Shown here one piece after another: positions 18,097 to 28,570 of a DNA stretch of 64,000 nt (its first letter is position 1; each line of letters opens with the position of its first letter). Under the pieces are notes generated by a model. The model did no database searches. It was not told the DNA's origin and worked only from the letters and a program-made list of their open reading frames with translations. Made by a program: the position numbers and the translations under genes. This DNA comes from Gammaproteobacteria bacterium (lineage in GTDB: Bacteria; Pseudomonadota; Gammaproteobacteria; DSM-16500), in the NCBI GenBank assembly GCA_013816845.1, contig JACDDU010000001.1, positions 310,001-374,000 of the forward strand, in the 5' to 3' direction.

Positions 18097-19386
18097 ATGC
18101 AAGTATCAGTTGAAAAAATTAGCAAAATTGAACGACGCATCACTATTACTGTTCCAGAGGGTCAAATAGAAGAAGCGTACAATAAAAAAATTGATAACTT
18201 TGCAAAAAATGCAAACGTTAAAGGATTCCGTCCCGGGAAAGTCCCAATGAGCTATATTAAACAGCGTTTTGGTGACGATGCGCGTAAAGAAGCCATTGGT
18301 GAAGTTATCCAAAACACGCTTTACAAAGCGATTGCTGATGAAAAATTAATTCCTGTTAGTACGCCTAAAGTTGAACCGAAGATCATGGAGCCTAATAAAC
18401 CGCTTGAGTTTGTGGCTTCTTTTGAAGTATTACCAGAAGTTGATCAAGTGAATTTTGCCACCGATCAGTTAGAAAAGCTGGTTGTTGAAATTACACCGAC
18501 AGATATTGACCATGTCATTAACCATTTACGTCAACAGCATACGAAATGGCAAAAAGTAGATCGTCCAGCTCAAAACGATGATTATATGATTGTTACTTAT
18601 ACGCCTACAATTGATGGACAAGCAGAATTAGCTGAGAAAAAAGAAAATACGCCTATCCATTTAGGCAGCAAAAAAATGTTACCTGGTTTTGAAGAAGGTC
18701 TAATTGGTGCAAAAGCAGGGGATGAAGTCAAATTGGCGCTGACCTATCCGGATGATTTTGCCGACAAAGAGAAAGCAGGAAAAGCGGTAGCCTTTGACAT
18801 ACAAGTGCATACGATTCATTCAGCCGATTTACCCGCGCTTGATGAGGAATTTATTCAAAAGTTGGGGATTGAAAGTGGCAAAGAAGATGAATTACGTCAG
18901 CAAATCCAACAAACGCTCGAACAAGAAAAAGATCGCTTACTGAAAGAAAAGTTAAAAGAACAAGTATTCACGAAACTAATCGAGCAAAATCCAATAGAAG
19001 TTCCACCGATACTCGTAACCCAAGAAGCCAAAGTTATTCATGATGAGATTTATGCCAAAGATCAGCACCATCAGCATGATGAAAAAGAAATGGATGTTTT
19101 TGAAGGCATTGCTAAAAAGCGCGTTGCTTTAGGCATTCTTATTGCTGCTTATGCAAAAATAGCTAATATTCAGCCAGATACCGCGAAAGTTGTTAAGCGC
19201 ATGCAAGAGATAGCAGCTTCCTACGAAAAACCTCAGGAAGTAATGGAATGGTTATCCAATAAAGAACGACGTAACGGTATTGAATCCCAAGTTCTTGAAG
19301 ATCAAGTCTTAGAAAAGCTAATGGATGGAATAACATTGACTGAAAAGACAATGACTTATGCTGCACTTCGTGGCATAGAATTATAA
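18097..19386 (+). CDS. tig: Trigger factor
   Basis: Ribosome-bound folding chaperone that meets nascent chains. The 429-residue product has the N-terminal ribosome-binding signature [12 protein letters not shown] (about residues 47-58), an FKBP-like domain ([14 protein letters not shown] ... [16 protein letters not shown]), and the helical C-terminal arms. The length is that of the E. coli protein (432). The final residues after [16 protein letters not shown] differ from the E. coli end, which is normal variation. It is followed after 20 bp by clpP in the conserved tig-clpP-clpX-lon order. Confidence 0.97.
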   Translation: MQVSVEKISKIERRITITVPEGQIEEAYNKKIDNFAKNANVKGFRPGKVPMSYIKQRFGDDARKEAIGEVIQNTLYKAIADEKLIPVSTPKVEPKIMEPNKPLEFVASFEVLPEVDQVNFATDQLEKLVVEITPTDIDHVINHLRQQHTKWQKVDRPAQNDDYMIVTYTPTIDGQAELAEKKENTPIHLGSKKMLPGFEEGLIGAKAGDEVKLALTYPDDFADKEKAGKAVAFDIQVHTIHSADLPALDEEFIQKLGIESGKEDELRQQIQQTLEQEKDRLLKEKLKEQVFTKLIEQNPIEVPPILVTQEAKVIHDEIYAKDQHHQHDEKEMDVFEGIAKKRVALGILIAAYAKIANIQPDTAKVVKRMQEIAASYEKPQEVMEWLSNKERRNGIESQVLEDQVLEKLMDGITLTEKTMTYAALRGIEL

Positions 19387-19406
19387 TTTTTCTGAAAGGA
19401 AATCAT

Positions 19407-20027
19407 ATGACGCTTGCTGAAATTCAATTGATGAGTAACCTCGTACCTATGGTTGTTGAGCAAACAGCTCGTGGTGAGCGAGCCTTTGATATTTATTCCC
19501 GATTATTAAAGGATCGTGTGATTTTCCTTGGCGGTCCGGTTGATGATTACTCCGCTAATCTTATCGTCGCTCAGCTGCTTTTCTTAGAATCTGAGAATCC
19601 AGACAAAGATATTTCCATTTACATTAACTCTCCAGGCGGGGTTGTGACCGCAGGTTTAGCAATTTACGATACAATGCAGTTTATTAAACCAGATGTAAGT
19701 ACCATGTGTATGGGGCAAGCTGCTAGTATGGGTGCTTTACTCCTGGCAGGAGGCTGCCAAGGTAAGCGTTATTGCTTACCTAATGCACGAGTTATGATCC
19801 ATCAGCCCCTAGGCGGGATCCAAGGTCAGGCTTCTGATATTGCGATTCATGCTGAGGAAACTTTGAAGGTTAAAGCCAAACTTAATCATATTTTGTCCAA
19901 ACATACGGGTCAACCTGAAGAAGTTATCGCTAAAGATACCGATAGAGATAACTTTATGAGCGCCGAGCGCGCCCAAAAATATGGCATCGTTGATAAGATT
20001 CTCGATTACCGCAGCAATAAAAAGTAA
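19407..20027 (+). CDS. clpP: ATP-dependent Clp protease proteolytic subunit
   Basis: Serine peptidase of the ClpXP/ClpAP machines. The 206-residue product shows the triad: Ser in [11 protein letters not shown], His in VMIHQPLGG and Asp in [11 protein letters not shown]. The first roughly 15 residues are a probable removable propeptide. AAAGGA precedes the ATG. It works with ClpX encoded next, and a hairpin-prone 82-bp gap with its own TATAAC element separates them. Confidence 0.98.
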   Translation: MTLAEIQLMSNLVPMVVEQTARGERAFDIYSRLLKDRVIFLGGPVDDYSANLIVAQLLFLESENPDKDISIYINSPGGVVTAGLAIYDTMQFIKPDVSTMCMGQAASMGALLLAGGCQGKRYCLPNARVMIHQPLGGIQGQASDIAIHAEETLKVKAKLNHILSKHTGQPEEVIAKDTDRDNFMSAERAQKYGIVDKILDYRSNKK

Positions 20028-20109
20028 TAATATATAAATATGGGCAATCAGTTGAATTTGGGTTTTACCATCCCCATTTATTTAGACTATAACTGAAGAG
20101 GCTTTATCT

Positions 20110-21396
20110 ATGAGCAATGACCAGCGCGGCAATAGCGGAAGAGATAAGGTATTCCACTGTTCCTTTTGCGGTAAAAGCCAACACGAGGTTCGTAAACTCA
20201 TTGCAGGGCCGTCTGTCTATGTTTGTGACGAGTGCGTGTCACTTTGTAACGATATTATTAATGAAGAGGCGCGAGATGAAAAAGTCGCTTCTCCCTCTGA
20301 TGCGTTACCAAGGTTACCGGCCCCAACCGAAATCCGAAAAACATTAGATGAATATGTCATCGGACAAACACAAGCCAAAAAAGTGTTAGCGGTGGCTGTT
20401 TATAATCATTACAAGCGGTTACGAACCCATACTAAGCAAGATGAAGTCGAGTTAAACAAGAGTAATATCTTACTTATCGGGCCAACCGGTAGCGGTAAAA
20501 CACTACTTGCTGAAACTTTGGCGCGTCTTTTGAATGTTCCTTTTGTTATCGCCGATGCGACTACACTCACCGAAGCAGGGTATGTTGGCGAAGATGTGGA
20601 AAGCATTATTCAAAAATTACTCCAGCGCTGTGAGTATGATGTTTCAAAAGCGCAAATGGGTATTGTGTATATCGATGAAATAGATAAAATTTCTCGAAAA
20701 TCAGAAAATCCTTCCATAACACGGGACGTTTCTGGAGAAGGGGTGCAACAAGCTCTCTTGAAGCTTATTGAGGGTACCATTGCCTCTGTGCCTCCCCAAG
20801 GCGGTAGAAAGCATCCTCAACAGGAATTTATTCAAGTTGATACCCGCAATATTTTATTCATTTGCGGTGGCGCTTTTGCCGGTTTAGAAAAAATTATTCG
20901 TGATCGCTCTGAAAAGTCTGGCATCGGCTTCTCTGCCGAAATTCATGGTAAAGAAGATGCTAAAACCATTGGCGGCCTCTTACGGGATGTTGAACCGGCA
21001 GATTTAATCAAATATGGATTAATCCCCGAGTTGATTGGACGGTTACCCGTGGTTGCAACACTCGAAGAGCTCGATAAAGAAGCTTTAGTAAGCATATTAA
21101 CTGAGCCTAGAAATGCCTTAACCAAACAATATTGTAAGTTGTTTGAAATGGAAGGCGTTAATCTAGAATTCCGAGATAGTGCCTTACAGACCATTGCAGA
21201 ACGATGTGTCGAGAAAAAAACGGGCGCCCGAGGTTTACGTTCCATCTTAGAGAAAGCGCTGCTCGATATTATGTATGAACTTCCTTCACTGACCCATGTT
21301 TCTAAAGTCATTATTGACGAGGCAACCATTCATGGAGAAACAAAGCCGATCGTGATCTATGAAAATCCAGATCAACCTCAATCGGCAGCTGAATAG
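20110..21396 (+). CDS. clpX: ClpX unfoldase, ATPase subunit of ClpXP
   Basis: AAA+ unfoldase that recognises tagged substrates and feeds them to ClpP. N-terminal zinc-binding domain ([15 protein letters not shown] ... CDECVSLC), Walker A GPTGSGKT, Walker B VYIDEID, the pore loop GYVGEDVE, the [15 protein letters not shown] segment, the IGF ClpP-docking loop in [10 protein letters not shown], and the sensor II GARGLR are all present. Length (428) is close to E. coli (424). Confidence 0.98.
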   Translation: MSNDQRGNSGRDKVFHCSFCGKSQHEVRKLIAGPSVYVCDECVSLCNDIINEEARDEKVASPSDALPRLPAPTEIRKTLDEYVIGQTQAKKVLAVAVYNHYKRLRTHTKQDEVELNKSNILLIGPTGSGKTLLAETLARLLNVPFVIADATTLTEAGYVGEDVESIIQKLLQRCEYDVSKAQMGIVYIDEIDKISRKSENPSITRDVSGEGVQQALLKLIEGTIASVPPQGGRKHPQQEFIQVDTRNILFICGGAFAGLEKIIRDRSEKSGIGFSAEIHGKEDAKTIGGLLRDVEPADLIKYGLIPELIGRLPVVATLEELDKEALVSILTEPRNALTKQYCKLFEMEGVNLEFRDSALQTIAERCVEKKTGARGLRSILEKALLDIMYELPSLTHVSKVIIDEATIHGETKPIVIYENPDQPQSAAE

Positions 21397-21437
21397 GATG
21401 TCCTATACTGAAGATAGAAACAGCCCGTCTCATTATG

Positions 21438-21464
21438 GTACGCACGATTTGAAGTCGTGCGTAC
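21438..21464 (+). terminator. Hairpin between clpX and lon
   Basis: A 10-bp perfect inverted repeat (21438-21447 and 21455-21464) with a 7-nt loop, followed only by a short AATTTAGTT. It could be a weak terminator that partly separates clpX from lon transcription. Confidence 0.5.
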
Positions 21465-21508
21465 AATTTAGTTAATTAATCAATTTAGTAAGTGGAGGAT
21501 TACCACCC

Positions 21509-23938
21509 ATGGCATCCATTCCATCTGATACAAATAAACTAACGATTCCTGTGTTGCCATTGCGGGACGTTGTCGTTTATCCCTATATGGTTGTTCCTTT
21601 ATTTGTTGGTCGAGAACGTTCTATCAAAGCCCTTGAAGTTGCAATGGCTGCCGATAAACAAATTTTGTTAGTTACCCAAAAAAACGCAACAGAAGATCAA
21701 CCCACCGAAAAAAGCCTTTATCGTATTGGAACATTAGCGACGGTTTTACAATTACTCAAACTTCCTGATGGAACAGTAAAAGTATTGGTCGAAGGTGTTC
21801 GTCGTGGCTCTATTGCCCGCTTTGTCGATAATCAAGATTATTTTTTAGCAGATGTTGTGCTTGTTGATGATAAAAATATTGCTGATCGTGAAGTAGAAAT
21901 TTTTTTACGTTCGTTGAAGTCTCAGTTTGAACAATACGTAAAACTCAATCGAAAAATTCCCGCCGAAATCATGGCATCGATTCTTGCGATAGATGATGGC
22001 AGCCGATTAGGTGACACCATTTCAGCGCATCTCAGTATTAAACTTGATGAAAAACAAAAATTACTAGAATTAGATAGCTTGCCAAAGCGTTTAGAACGTT
22101 TAATGGCATTGCTAGAAAATGAAATAGATTTGTTACAAGTTGAGAAAAAAATTCGTGGACGTGTTAAGCGCCAAATGGAAAAAACACAACGTGAATATTA
22201 TCTCAACGAACAAATCAAAGCGATTCAAAAAGAATTAAATGAAATTGAAAATATTCCCAATGAATTTGAAGCGCTTGTTAAAAAGTTAGAAGAATCCGGT
22301 ATGCCGAAAGAAGCACGCGATAAATGTGAAGCCGAACTTGCGAAGCTGAAAACAATGCCCATGCAATCAGCAGAAGGCACGGTTTCCCGAAACTTCCTTG
22401 ATGTGATGCTTTCTCTGCCCTGGAACAAACGTAGCTCTGCTAAAGTTAATTTACCGGCAGCGGAACTTATTCTCGAAACTGAACATTATGGGTTGAAAGA
22501 AGTTAAAGAACGCATTATCGAATATCTTGCTGTGCAAAAACGCGTTAAAAAATTAAAAGGTCCTATCCTTTGTTTAGTAGGCCCCCCAGGTGTGGGTAAG
22601 ACTTCTTTAGGTCAATCCATTGCGAATGCAACTGGACGGAAATTTATTCGCATGTCTTTAGGGGGTGTTCGAGATGAAGCTGAAATACGAGGCCATCGTC
22701 GAACTTATATCGGGGCAATGCCTGGAAAAATTATCCAAAAATTAAGTAAGTCAGGCGTTAACAATCCCTTATTCTTACTTGATGAAATTGACAAAATGTC
22801 GATGGATTTTCGTGGGGATCCCGCTTCCGCTTTGCTTGAAGTTTTAGATCCAGAACAAAATCATGCTTTCAATGATCACTATTTAGAAGTTGATTATGAT
22901 CTTTCCAGCATTATGTTTATGGCGACTGCGAATACGTTAGACATACCACCTGCGCTCCGTGATCGCATGGAAGTTATTCGCATTCCTGGTTATACCGAAG
23001 ATGAAAAAGTTAACATTGCTGTTCGTCATTTAATTCCTAAGCAGATTGAAGCTTCAGGACTTAAGCCTGCTGAAATTGAATTACCAGCTGATACGGTTCA
23101 TAACATGGTGCGTTATTACACGCGTGAAGCGGGTGTGCGTAACCTAGAGCGCGAAATTTCGAAAATTTGTCGTAAAGTTGTGAAAGAAATTTTATTAAGT
23201 ACAAAACTCACCAAAGAAAAAATTGATCCTGATGATCTTGAACATTATCTTGGTGTCCGTCGTTATCGCTATGATATTGCTGATCAGCAAGATCAAATTG
23301 GTCAAGTCAAAGGTTTGGCATGGACCGAAGTCGGCGGCGAACTTTTAAATATTGAAACCATTGTCTTACCAGGGAAGGGTAAAACAATTTATACCGGACA
23401 ACTTGGCGAAGTCATGCAAGAATCGATTCAAGCTGCACTTTCCGTCGTCCGCGCAAGGGCTCCAAGTTTAGGCGTACCCAAAAATTATTTTGAAAAGCAT
23501 GATATTCACATTCACGTTCCAGAAGGCGCTACGCCCAAAGACGGCCCTTCAGCAGGGATCAGTATGTGCACTGCACTGGTTTCAGTGCTAACCCAACTGC
23601 CCGTTCGCGCAGATTTTGCGATGACCGGGGAAATAACGTTACGGGGTGAAGTCTTGCCTATAGGCGGGGTGAAAGAAAAACTTTTAGCAGCACATCGTAG
23701 TGGAGTAAAGAATGTCATTATTCCTGTGGAAAATGTAAAGGATTTGAAAGAAATCCCTGACAATATCAAGCAGGACTTAAACATTACGCCAGTTCGTTGG
23801 GTTGATGAAGTGCTTACCGCTGCATTGCGTGGCTATGCAAGCTACATCACAAGGAAAAATAAAAAGAAGAAATCTAAGACATCTCTTGCGGGTGTAAGTA
23901 AAAAGTTGCGGAAAACAGATCGTATTCGCGCGCATTAG
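21509..23938 (+). CDS. lon: Lon protease
   Basis: ATP-dependent serine protease that degrades damaged and regulatory proteins. The 809-residue product has the N-terminal LAN domain ([22 protein letters not shown]), a coiled-coil ([18 protein letters not shown]), the AAA+ module (Walker [10 protein letters not shown], Walker B FLLDEIDK), and the Ser-Lys protease domain (DGPSAGI with the catalytic Ser, and [10 protein letters not shown] with the Lys). The basic Lys-rich tail (KNKKKKSK) is common in the family. GGAGG lies before the ATG. A GC-rich 7-bp hairpin at 23961-23981 follows the stop and may act as a weak terminator. Confidence 0.98.
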   Translation: MASIPSDTNKLTIPVLPLRDVVVYPYMVVPLFVGRERSIKALEVAMAADKQILLVTQKNATEDQPTEKSLYRIGTLATVLQLLKLPDGTVKVLVEGVRRGSIARFVDNQDYFLADVVLVDDKNIADREVEIFLRSLKSQFEQYVKLNRKIPAEIMASILAIDDGSRLGDTISAHLSIKLDEKQKLLELDSLPKRLERLMALLENEIDLLQVEKKIRGRVKRQMEKTQREYYLNEQIKAIQKELNEIENIPNEFEALVKKLEESGMPKEARDKCEAELAKLKTMPMQSAEGTVSRNFLDVMLSLPWNKRSSAKVNLPAAELILETEHYGLKEVKERIIEYLAVQKRVKKLKGPILCLVGPPGVGKTSLGQSIANATGRKFIRMSLGGVRDEAEIRGHRRTYIGAMPGKIIQKLSKSGVNNPLFLLDEIDKMSMDFRGDPASALLEVLDPEQNHAFNDHYLEVDYDLSSIMFMATANTLDIPPALRDRMEVIRIPGYTEDEKVNIAVRHLIPKQIEASGLKPAEIELPADTVHNMVRYYTREAGVRNLEREISKICRKVVKEILLSTKLTKEKIDPDDLEHYLGVRRYRYDIADQQDQIGQVKGLAWTEVGGELLNIETIVLPGKGKTIYTGQLGEVMQESIQAALSVVRARAPSLGVPKNYFEKHDIHIHVPEGATPKDGPSAGISMCTALVSVLTQLPVRADFAMTGEITLRGEVLPIGGVKEKLLAAHRSGVKNVIIPVENVKDLKEIPDNIKQDLNITPVRWVDEVLTAALRGYASYITRKNKKKKSKTSLAGVSKKLRKTDRIRAH

Positions 23939-24267
23939 CAGCATGTTAGATTATAATTTTGATGGGGTGTAGAGCCCCATCCCTCATATTGTTGTTTATC
24001 ATTGCACTTCACTGCATTAATTAAAATCAAACTTGAGTAAAAAAAATCAGTCGAAGCATGCTTATTCTTTACAAACTGTGCATTTATTTATTAAAAACGA
24101 TATAAAACGAAATGATTTAGTGTTTACGCTTGACATAAGTTTAATGCAATTGGTATAAATCACTCTTCGTTACGAGCTCTCAGTCTACAAGGAAAGGTAA
24201 ACAACGAGCGGGCTTGTATTGCGAACTAGATAAGCTTTTTTGTTAACCATGGATAGAGAGACTACGT
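23939..24267 (+). other. Gene-free stretch between lon and hupB
   Basis: About 330 bp without a supported gene. It holds a small hairpin after lon (23961-23981) and the promoter of hupB. The rest is AT-rich with no recognised element. Confidence 0.6.
24130..24159 (+). promoter_or_regulatory. Strong sigma-70 promoter for hupB
   Basis: TTGACA (24130-24135) and TATAAA (24154-24159) with an 18-bp spacer, in very AT-rich sequence. It implies a leader of roughly 100 nt before the hupB start. Confidence 0.8.
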
Positions 24268-24579
24268 ATGAATAGAACAGAACTAATTGACCTTATTGCT
24301 GAGAAAGCTGAACTTACGAAAGCATTAGCTTCACGCGCTTTAGATGCTTTACTTGAAGGTGTAACCGGCTCCTTGCAAAAAGGTGATCCAGTGGTTTTGG
24401 TAAATTTCGGTACGTTCACAATTAAGGAACGTGCGGCACGTGAAGGACGTAATCCATCTACGGGTGAAAAAATTAAAATTAAAGCTGCTAAAGTTGTTGG
24501 ATTTAAAGCTGGTAAAGCTTTAAAAGAAGCAGTGAAAGAAACTGTTTCGGATAATGCTGTAGAAGATGCTATTTCGTAG
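24268..24579 (+). CDS. hupB: DNA-binding protein HU
   Basis: Small histone-like protein that bends DNA. The 103-residue product has the HU/IHF signature [24 protein letters not shown] and the dimerisation helices. It is about 13 residues longer than E. coli HU-beta, with a C-terminal extension ([15 protein letters not shown]) that carries acidic residues. Its place after lon and before ppiD is the usual gammaproteobacterial order; two tRNA genes have been placed between. Confidence 0.96.
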   Translation: MNRTELIDLIAEKAELTKALASRALDALLEGVTGSLQKGDPVVLVNFGTFTIKERAAREGRNPSTGEKIKIKAAKVVGFKAGKALKEAVKETVSDNAVEDAIS

Positions 24580-24586
24580 TGACTTT

Positions 24587-24659
24587 GGGTGCTTAGCTCA
24601 GCTGGGAGAGCATCGCCCTTACAAGGCGAATGTCGTGGGTTCGATCCCCTCAGCACCCA
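24587..24659 (+). tRNA. tRNA-Val (UAC)
   Basis: A 73-nt cloverleaf with a perfect seven-pair acceptor stem GGGTGCT/AGCACCC, D-arm GCTCAGCTGGGAGAGC, anticodon loop CTTACAA (UAC), and T-loop TTCGATC. No CCA is encoded. It starts eight bases after the hupB stop, so it probably shares the hupB transcript. Confidence 0.97.
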
Positions 24660-24720
24660 AAAATAAAATTTATACTCTTGTTGTAAATTTTAAAAAAATA
24701 GTATAGAAAGTCATCCCAAA

Positions 24721-24794
24721 GGAGTGGTAGTTCAGTTGGTTAGAATACCGGCCTGTCACGCCGGGGGTCGCGGGTTCGAGTCCCGTCCACTCCG
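24721..24794 (+). tRNA. tRNA-Asp (GUC)
   Basis: A 74-nt cloverleaf with acceptor stem GGAGTGG/CCACTCC, anticodon loop CTGTCAC (GUC), and discriminator G73, the Asp identity base. Sequence is near-identical to the enterobacterial tRNA-Asp by eye. No CCA is encoded. Confidence 0.97.
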
Positions 24795-24863
24795 ATAAAA
24801 ATCATCAAGTTCCCCTGCAGGTGTGCCGAATCGGCACGCCAACTTTTTTATAAAGAGAGCACA

Positions 24864-26744
24864 ATGCTTCAAACCATTCGTGATCATACGCAAGGATGGA
24901 TTGCTGGTGTTATTATCAGCATTATCATTTTAACTTTCGCACTGTGGGGTATACACAGTTATTTTGAAGGTGGGGGTAACAACAATATCGTTGCGGTTGT
25001 AAACGATAATGAAATCACTAAAGAGCAGCTTGCAGTAAGCTATGAACGCTTACATAAACAAATTCAATATCAGTATGGTGCAAATATTCCTGCCTCGCTG
25101 ACCGATGCACAAATTAAAGATCGTGCGCTTCGCAGTTTGATTGAGACAGAAGCTTTAAAAGATTCAGCTGTGGATCAAGGCTTTCGTGTTACAGATCGTC
25201 AAGTTGATAATTTTTTACAAACGATGCCAGAGTTTCAAGTGAATGGAGGATTTTCACTTGAGCGTTTTCAAACGATCCTCGCTTCAGTTTACTTATCAAT
25301 TAGTGATTTTTTAAATATTATTCGCGCTAATTTACTCATTGATCAGCCTAAGTTTGGTATTGCTTTTTCTTCTTTTGCACTTCCCAATGAGACGCGAGGA
25401 AGTATGTCGTTAGTTAACCAAGAGCGTGAGTTTGATTATCTCGTTATCCCTTTGCAAAATTTTTTAGCCAAGCAAGGTAATATTACGCAAGAAAAGATTC
25501 AATCCTATTATGATTCTCATCAAAAAGAATTTACCCAGCCCGAGCAAGTAAGTGTCGATTATATTGAGTTAAACCTAAATTCGCTTGCGGCGAAAATTAT
25601 GCCAACTGATGTAATGTTAAAAAACTTTTATCAAGAAAATCCTGGCTTATTTACGGCTCCCCAAAGTTTTAAAGTACAAGATGTTTTTATCCCAGCACCT
25701 GCAACGCTCTCTCAAGCAGATGCAGATAAACTTGTGGTTCAAGCAGAAAGTACAGTCAAAGCCTTAAAAAGTGGTAGTGAGCTGAACAATGGCAATGCTA
25801 AACAAAGTAGTCTTTTTAAACCTAACACATGGATTCCCTTAAACGAATTTAGCGAGGAAGTTAGAAAAGAAATAGCCACCGCTAAACCTAATGATGTGTT
25901 AGGGCCTATTAAAACCCCTGAAGGATTGCAGGTTATCAAAGTAGTCGAGATTCGAAATCCTGAAGTTTTATCTTTTGAAGTTTCCAAAGCACGCGCCAAA
26001 GAACTTTATATCAGGCAACATGCAGAAGAAAAGTTTGCTGAATTGCGTGAGCGTTTGGCAGATTTAACTTATGAACATCCAGATTCATTACAATTTGCAT
26101 CCGAGACATTAAATTTACCCATACAAACCAGTGAAGTATTTAATTTGGAAAAAGTTGGGAAGGATATTTCTCAACACAAAAAAGTTCGCACTGCGGCATT
26201 TGCCAACGATGTACTGAACTTGCAAAATAACAGTGATGTTATTTCAGTTACGCCAGAGACCTTTGTTGTGTTGCGTATTAAAACACATAAGCCTGCCACA
26301 ATGATGCAACTGCCTAGTGTTGCTGCTCAAATTACTCAACGCATCCAATTAAAACAAGCTGAAAATGAAGTCCAATCGTTAGCAGAAAACATAGTCACCA
26401 ATTTAAAGAATGGTAAAGACATCAATGCTGTTGTTAAATCAAATCAATTGAATTGGAACCAATCTACCTTTTTAGGACGATATGCAAATAAGGTTGATTC
26501 GGCTCTATTAGACACAGCATTTCGCTTGCCCGATCCAGCTTTATTAAAGCGAACTTCGTATGGGATCGCGAAAGTTCCACAAGGTTATGCAGTTGTAGCA
26601 GTCAAATCCGTGCGCGTTGGCGCATCAGATAGTAAAGAATACAATGTTTTTGCTGAACAAATTCAGAATAGTGATGGCGTCATTGAATATGAATTGTATA
26701 AATCTGTTCAACTCAATAATGCTAAAATTAAAGTTATGGCGTAA
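24864..26744 (+). CDS. ppiD: Periplasmic folding chaperone PpiD
   Basis: Inner-membrane-anchored chaperone near the Sec translocon that helps exported proteins fold. The 626-residue product has an N-terminal anchor (WIAGVIISIIILTFALWGI, about 12-30), a SurA-like N-domain (NEITKEQLAVSYERL), a parvulin-like domain (about 265-375), and a long C-terminal helical region. The parvulin domain lacks an obvious canonical active site, as in E. coli PpiD, which has little isomerase activity. Length matches E. coli (623). Confidence 0.93.
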   Translation: MLQTIRDHTQGWIAGVIISIIILTFALWGIHSYFEGGGNNNIVAVVNDNEITKEQLAVSYERLHKQIQYQYGANIPASLTDAQIKDRALRSLIETEALKDSAVDQGFRVTDRQVDNFLQTMPEFQVNGGFSLERFQTILASVYLSISDFLNIIRANLLIDQPKFGIAFSSFALPNETRGSMSLVNQEREFDYLVIPLQNFLAKQGNITQEKIQSYYDSHQKEFTQPEQVSVDYIELNLNSLAAKIMPTDVMLKNFYQENPGLFTAPQSFKVQDVFIPAPATLSQADADKLVVQAESTVKALKSGSELNNGNAKQSSLFKPNTWIPLNEFSEEVRKEIATAKPNDVLGPIKTPEGLQVIKVVEIRNPEVLSFEVSKARAKELYIRQHAEEKFAELRERLADLTYEHPDSLQFASETLNLPIQTSEVFNLEKVGKDISQHKKVRTAAFANDVLNLQNNSDVISVTPETFVVLRIKTHKPATMMQLPSVAAQITQRIQLKQAENEVQSLAENIVTNLKNGKDINAVVKSNQLNWNQSTFLGRYANKVDSALLDTAFRLPDPALLKRTSYGIAKVPQGYAVVAVKSVRVGASDSKEYNVFAEQIQNSDGVIEYELYKSVQLNNAKIKVMA

Positions 26745-26781
26745 GGTTTAATCAATTACTTTTTGAAATTAAGTTAATTTG

Positions 26782-26809
26782 AGCGTCATATTTTTTTAAA
26801 TATGACGCT
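26782..26809 (+). terminator. Terminator after ppiD
   Basis: A 12-bp perfect inverted repeat (26782-26793, 26798-26809) with a TTTT loop, followed by ATTACCTTTTT. Confidence 0.75.
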
Positions 26810-26909
26810 ATTACCTTTTTACTAAGCGTAAATGTAAACTGAGATGAAATTCATACGCTAGATCAATTCCCAAGATCTAGTTTAAATTCTCATAGGAAAG
26901 TGTTTAGGC

Positions 26910-27338
26910 TTAGCCTGCTGCATCAACTCTTGCATTATCGACATAAAAGCGAACTTCAAAGGGTAGAGGTAAATACGTTAACTGGTCTATAAAGCCAGTT
27001 AAAATGGCTGATTTACCATTATTAGATAGCTTCCCATCGATATACATCGTTTTATTACGATTTTCTATTATTAAATATCCATTCTTACAAACAAGATTTT
27101 CAAAGTTAAAATGACCTTGCCAAAGAAGGCAAGCTTTAGAAGTAGTTGTGACCCGCCCAGCAATGGAAAATTTATGATTAGTTTGTGTGATGGTCCCATC
27201 GACATGATAATCGCAATCACCTAAAAGATTACCTCTTAATGTAATATCACCTTCCCATCTGCTAGCAAGGGTGGAACATAAGTCATTCGCATAAATTGGT
27301 GTACATAGTGAAGCGATTAAAAATAAAAATTTTTTCAT
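26910..27338 (-). CDS. Small exported protein of unknown function
   Basis: A 142-residue product with a clear signal peptide (MKKFLFLIASLCTPIYA) and a mature part with cysteines at 21, 43, 89 and 104 that could form two disulfides. The pattern is beta-rich (DITLRGNLLGDCDYHVDGTITQ). Not recognised. AGGGA lies nine bases before the ATG. Confidence 0.6.
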   Translation of the reverse strand: MKKFLFLIASLCTPIYANDLCSTLASRWEGDITLRGNLLGDCDYHVDGTITQTNHKFSIAGRVTTTSKACLLWQGHFNFENLVCKNGYLIIENRNKTMYIDGKLSNNGKSAILTGFIDQLTYLPLPFEVRFYVDNARVDAAG

Positions 27339-27781
27339 TATAATTTTCCCTGTTAAATAAGATCACTTTATCCTTTGTTTATTTACTAATAATTAAAGTA
27401 TTTCGTTTGTGAAATGTACCCTCGTCCTAGGAAAAATTTCACTTGAAATAAAGCCTTTCAAGCATGATCAGGCACAAAATGGAAGCTAGGTAAACAATTC
27501 ACATTCAACCTGCAGTCTCAACATCATATAGAAGCCTGCCTCATGATGCATTGCATATGAGAATAAATACAAGCGATCCTGATTAATAGCAAAGCACATA
27601 TATGACGTATGTTTATTTTTGAAAGTTATACGATACTGTATTTGGCTGGTATGAATGGTCACCTGCTAACCATCCCTTTATTTAGCAGCTTATCTTTTCA
27701 CAATTTGTTTGCAATAATACTTAAATCTCCGACCAAAACGGAACCCAGAACACGACTTTGCTTGAAAGAAAAATTGTTAGT
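27339..27781. other. Gene-free stretch of about 440 bp
   Basis: Between the small exported gene and cysQ. A 61-codon open frame on the plus strand (27609-27794) has no ribosome-binding site and runs antisense into cysQ, so it is not accepted. No repeat or RNA gene was recognised; the left part probably holds the promoter of the 26910 gene. Confidence 0.5.
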
Positions 27782-28570
27782 TTACAAAATCTGACTTAGA
27801 TATTCAAAACAGGGTGCTGAAGCCCCGATTATTCCAGGTACTAAAACATTTTCCTGATTAAATGAGATAGGCTTTTTAAATTTATCTCTAATGAGACCAC
27901 CGGCTTCTGTTATTAAGAGCGTTCCTGCAGCAATATCCCATTCATTCTTAGGGCCTAAACTAAAAGTAGCATCTCCTATCCCCGCAGCAACCAGCGCAAG
28001 CTTATAGGCAATAGATCCTATAACTCGTACTGTGTTATGTTTTTCAAACTGAGTCCATTCACCCCGGCGATACTCAGAGCGACTCGCTAATAAAATATAC
28101 TGACCTTGTGAAGCATGAGAAGCACAGTAGATTTGTTGTCCGTTTAAATAAGCACCTTCACCCAGTACAGCGGAAAAGAGTTCATTGCTTGCAGGATTAA
28201 AAACCACGGCTAAAATGGGTTGGCCCTTTTCAATTAAAGCGACAGAAATTGCATATTCAGGAATTGATTGAGCAAATTCACGGGTACCATCAATGGGATC
28301 GACTATCCAAACCCGATCGCTCTGTAAACGTGTTTTATCGTCGGTTGTTTCTTCAGAAAGCCAACCATAAGAGGGAAAAGCTGTGCATAAATGATTTTTT
28401 AAAAGACGATCTGCTAACACATCAGCTTCAGTAAGGATATCGTTATTAACTTTCTTTTCAATCGTGAACCCGGCTTTTTGCACTGAAAGAATGGCACTTC
28501 CTGCTTCTTTAACGGCAGTTAATAAAATTTTGTATTCATTCGCTAGGTCCAAGAAGTTTTTTTTCTCCAT
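27782..28570 (-). CDS. cysQ: 3'(2'),5'-bisphosphate nucleotidase CysQ
   Basis: Hydrolyses adenosine 3',5'-bisphosphate (PAP), the by-product of sulfotransfer, to AMP. Inositol-monophosphatase fold with metal-binding motifs WLSEET, VDPIDGTREF and NEWDIAAGTLLITEAGG. I chose the ATG at 28570 (262 residues); ATG at 28600 in the same frame adds ten residues and is possible. Both starts lie inside the end of the sulfotransferase gene, so the genes are coupled. The context (PAPS synthesis, sulfotransfer, PAP removal) strongly supports PAP as the substrate rather than inositol phosphate. Confidence 0.92.
   Translation of the reverse strand: MEKKNFLDLANEYKILLTAVKEAGSAILSVQKAGFTIEKKVNNDILTEADVLADRLLKNHLCTAFPSYGWLSEETTDDKTRLQSDRVWIVDPIDGTREFAQSIPEYAISVALIEKGQPILAVVFNPASNELFSAVLGEGAYLNGQQIYCASHASQGQYILLASRSEYRRGEWTQFEKHNTVRVIGSIAYKLALVAAGIGDATFSLGPKNEWDIAAGTLLITEAGGLIRDKFKKPISFNQENVLVPGIIGASAPCFEYLSQIL

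Noticed and set aside
20943-21329. A minus-strand frame of 128 codons inside clpX
   Set aside because: Entirely antisense to conserved clpX coding sequence, with a Ser/Arg-rich shadow composition.
21401-21431. A possible heat-shock (sigma-32) promoter before lon
   Set aside because: CTGAAGA and CCCGTCT resemble the elements but are only nine bases apart, shorter than sigma-32 promoters allow.
27609-27794. A 61-codon plus-strand frame in the gap before cysQ
   Set aside because: No ribosome-binding site, no recognisable residue pattern, and it runs antisense into the cysQ end.
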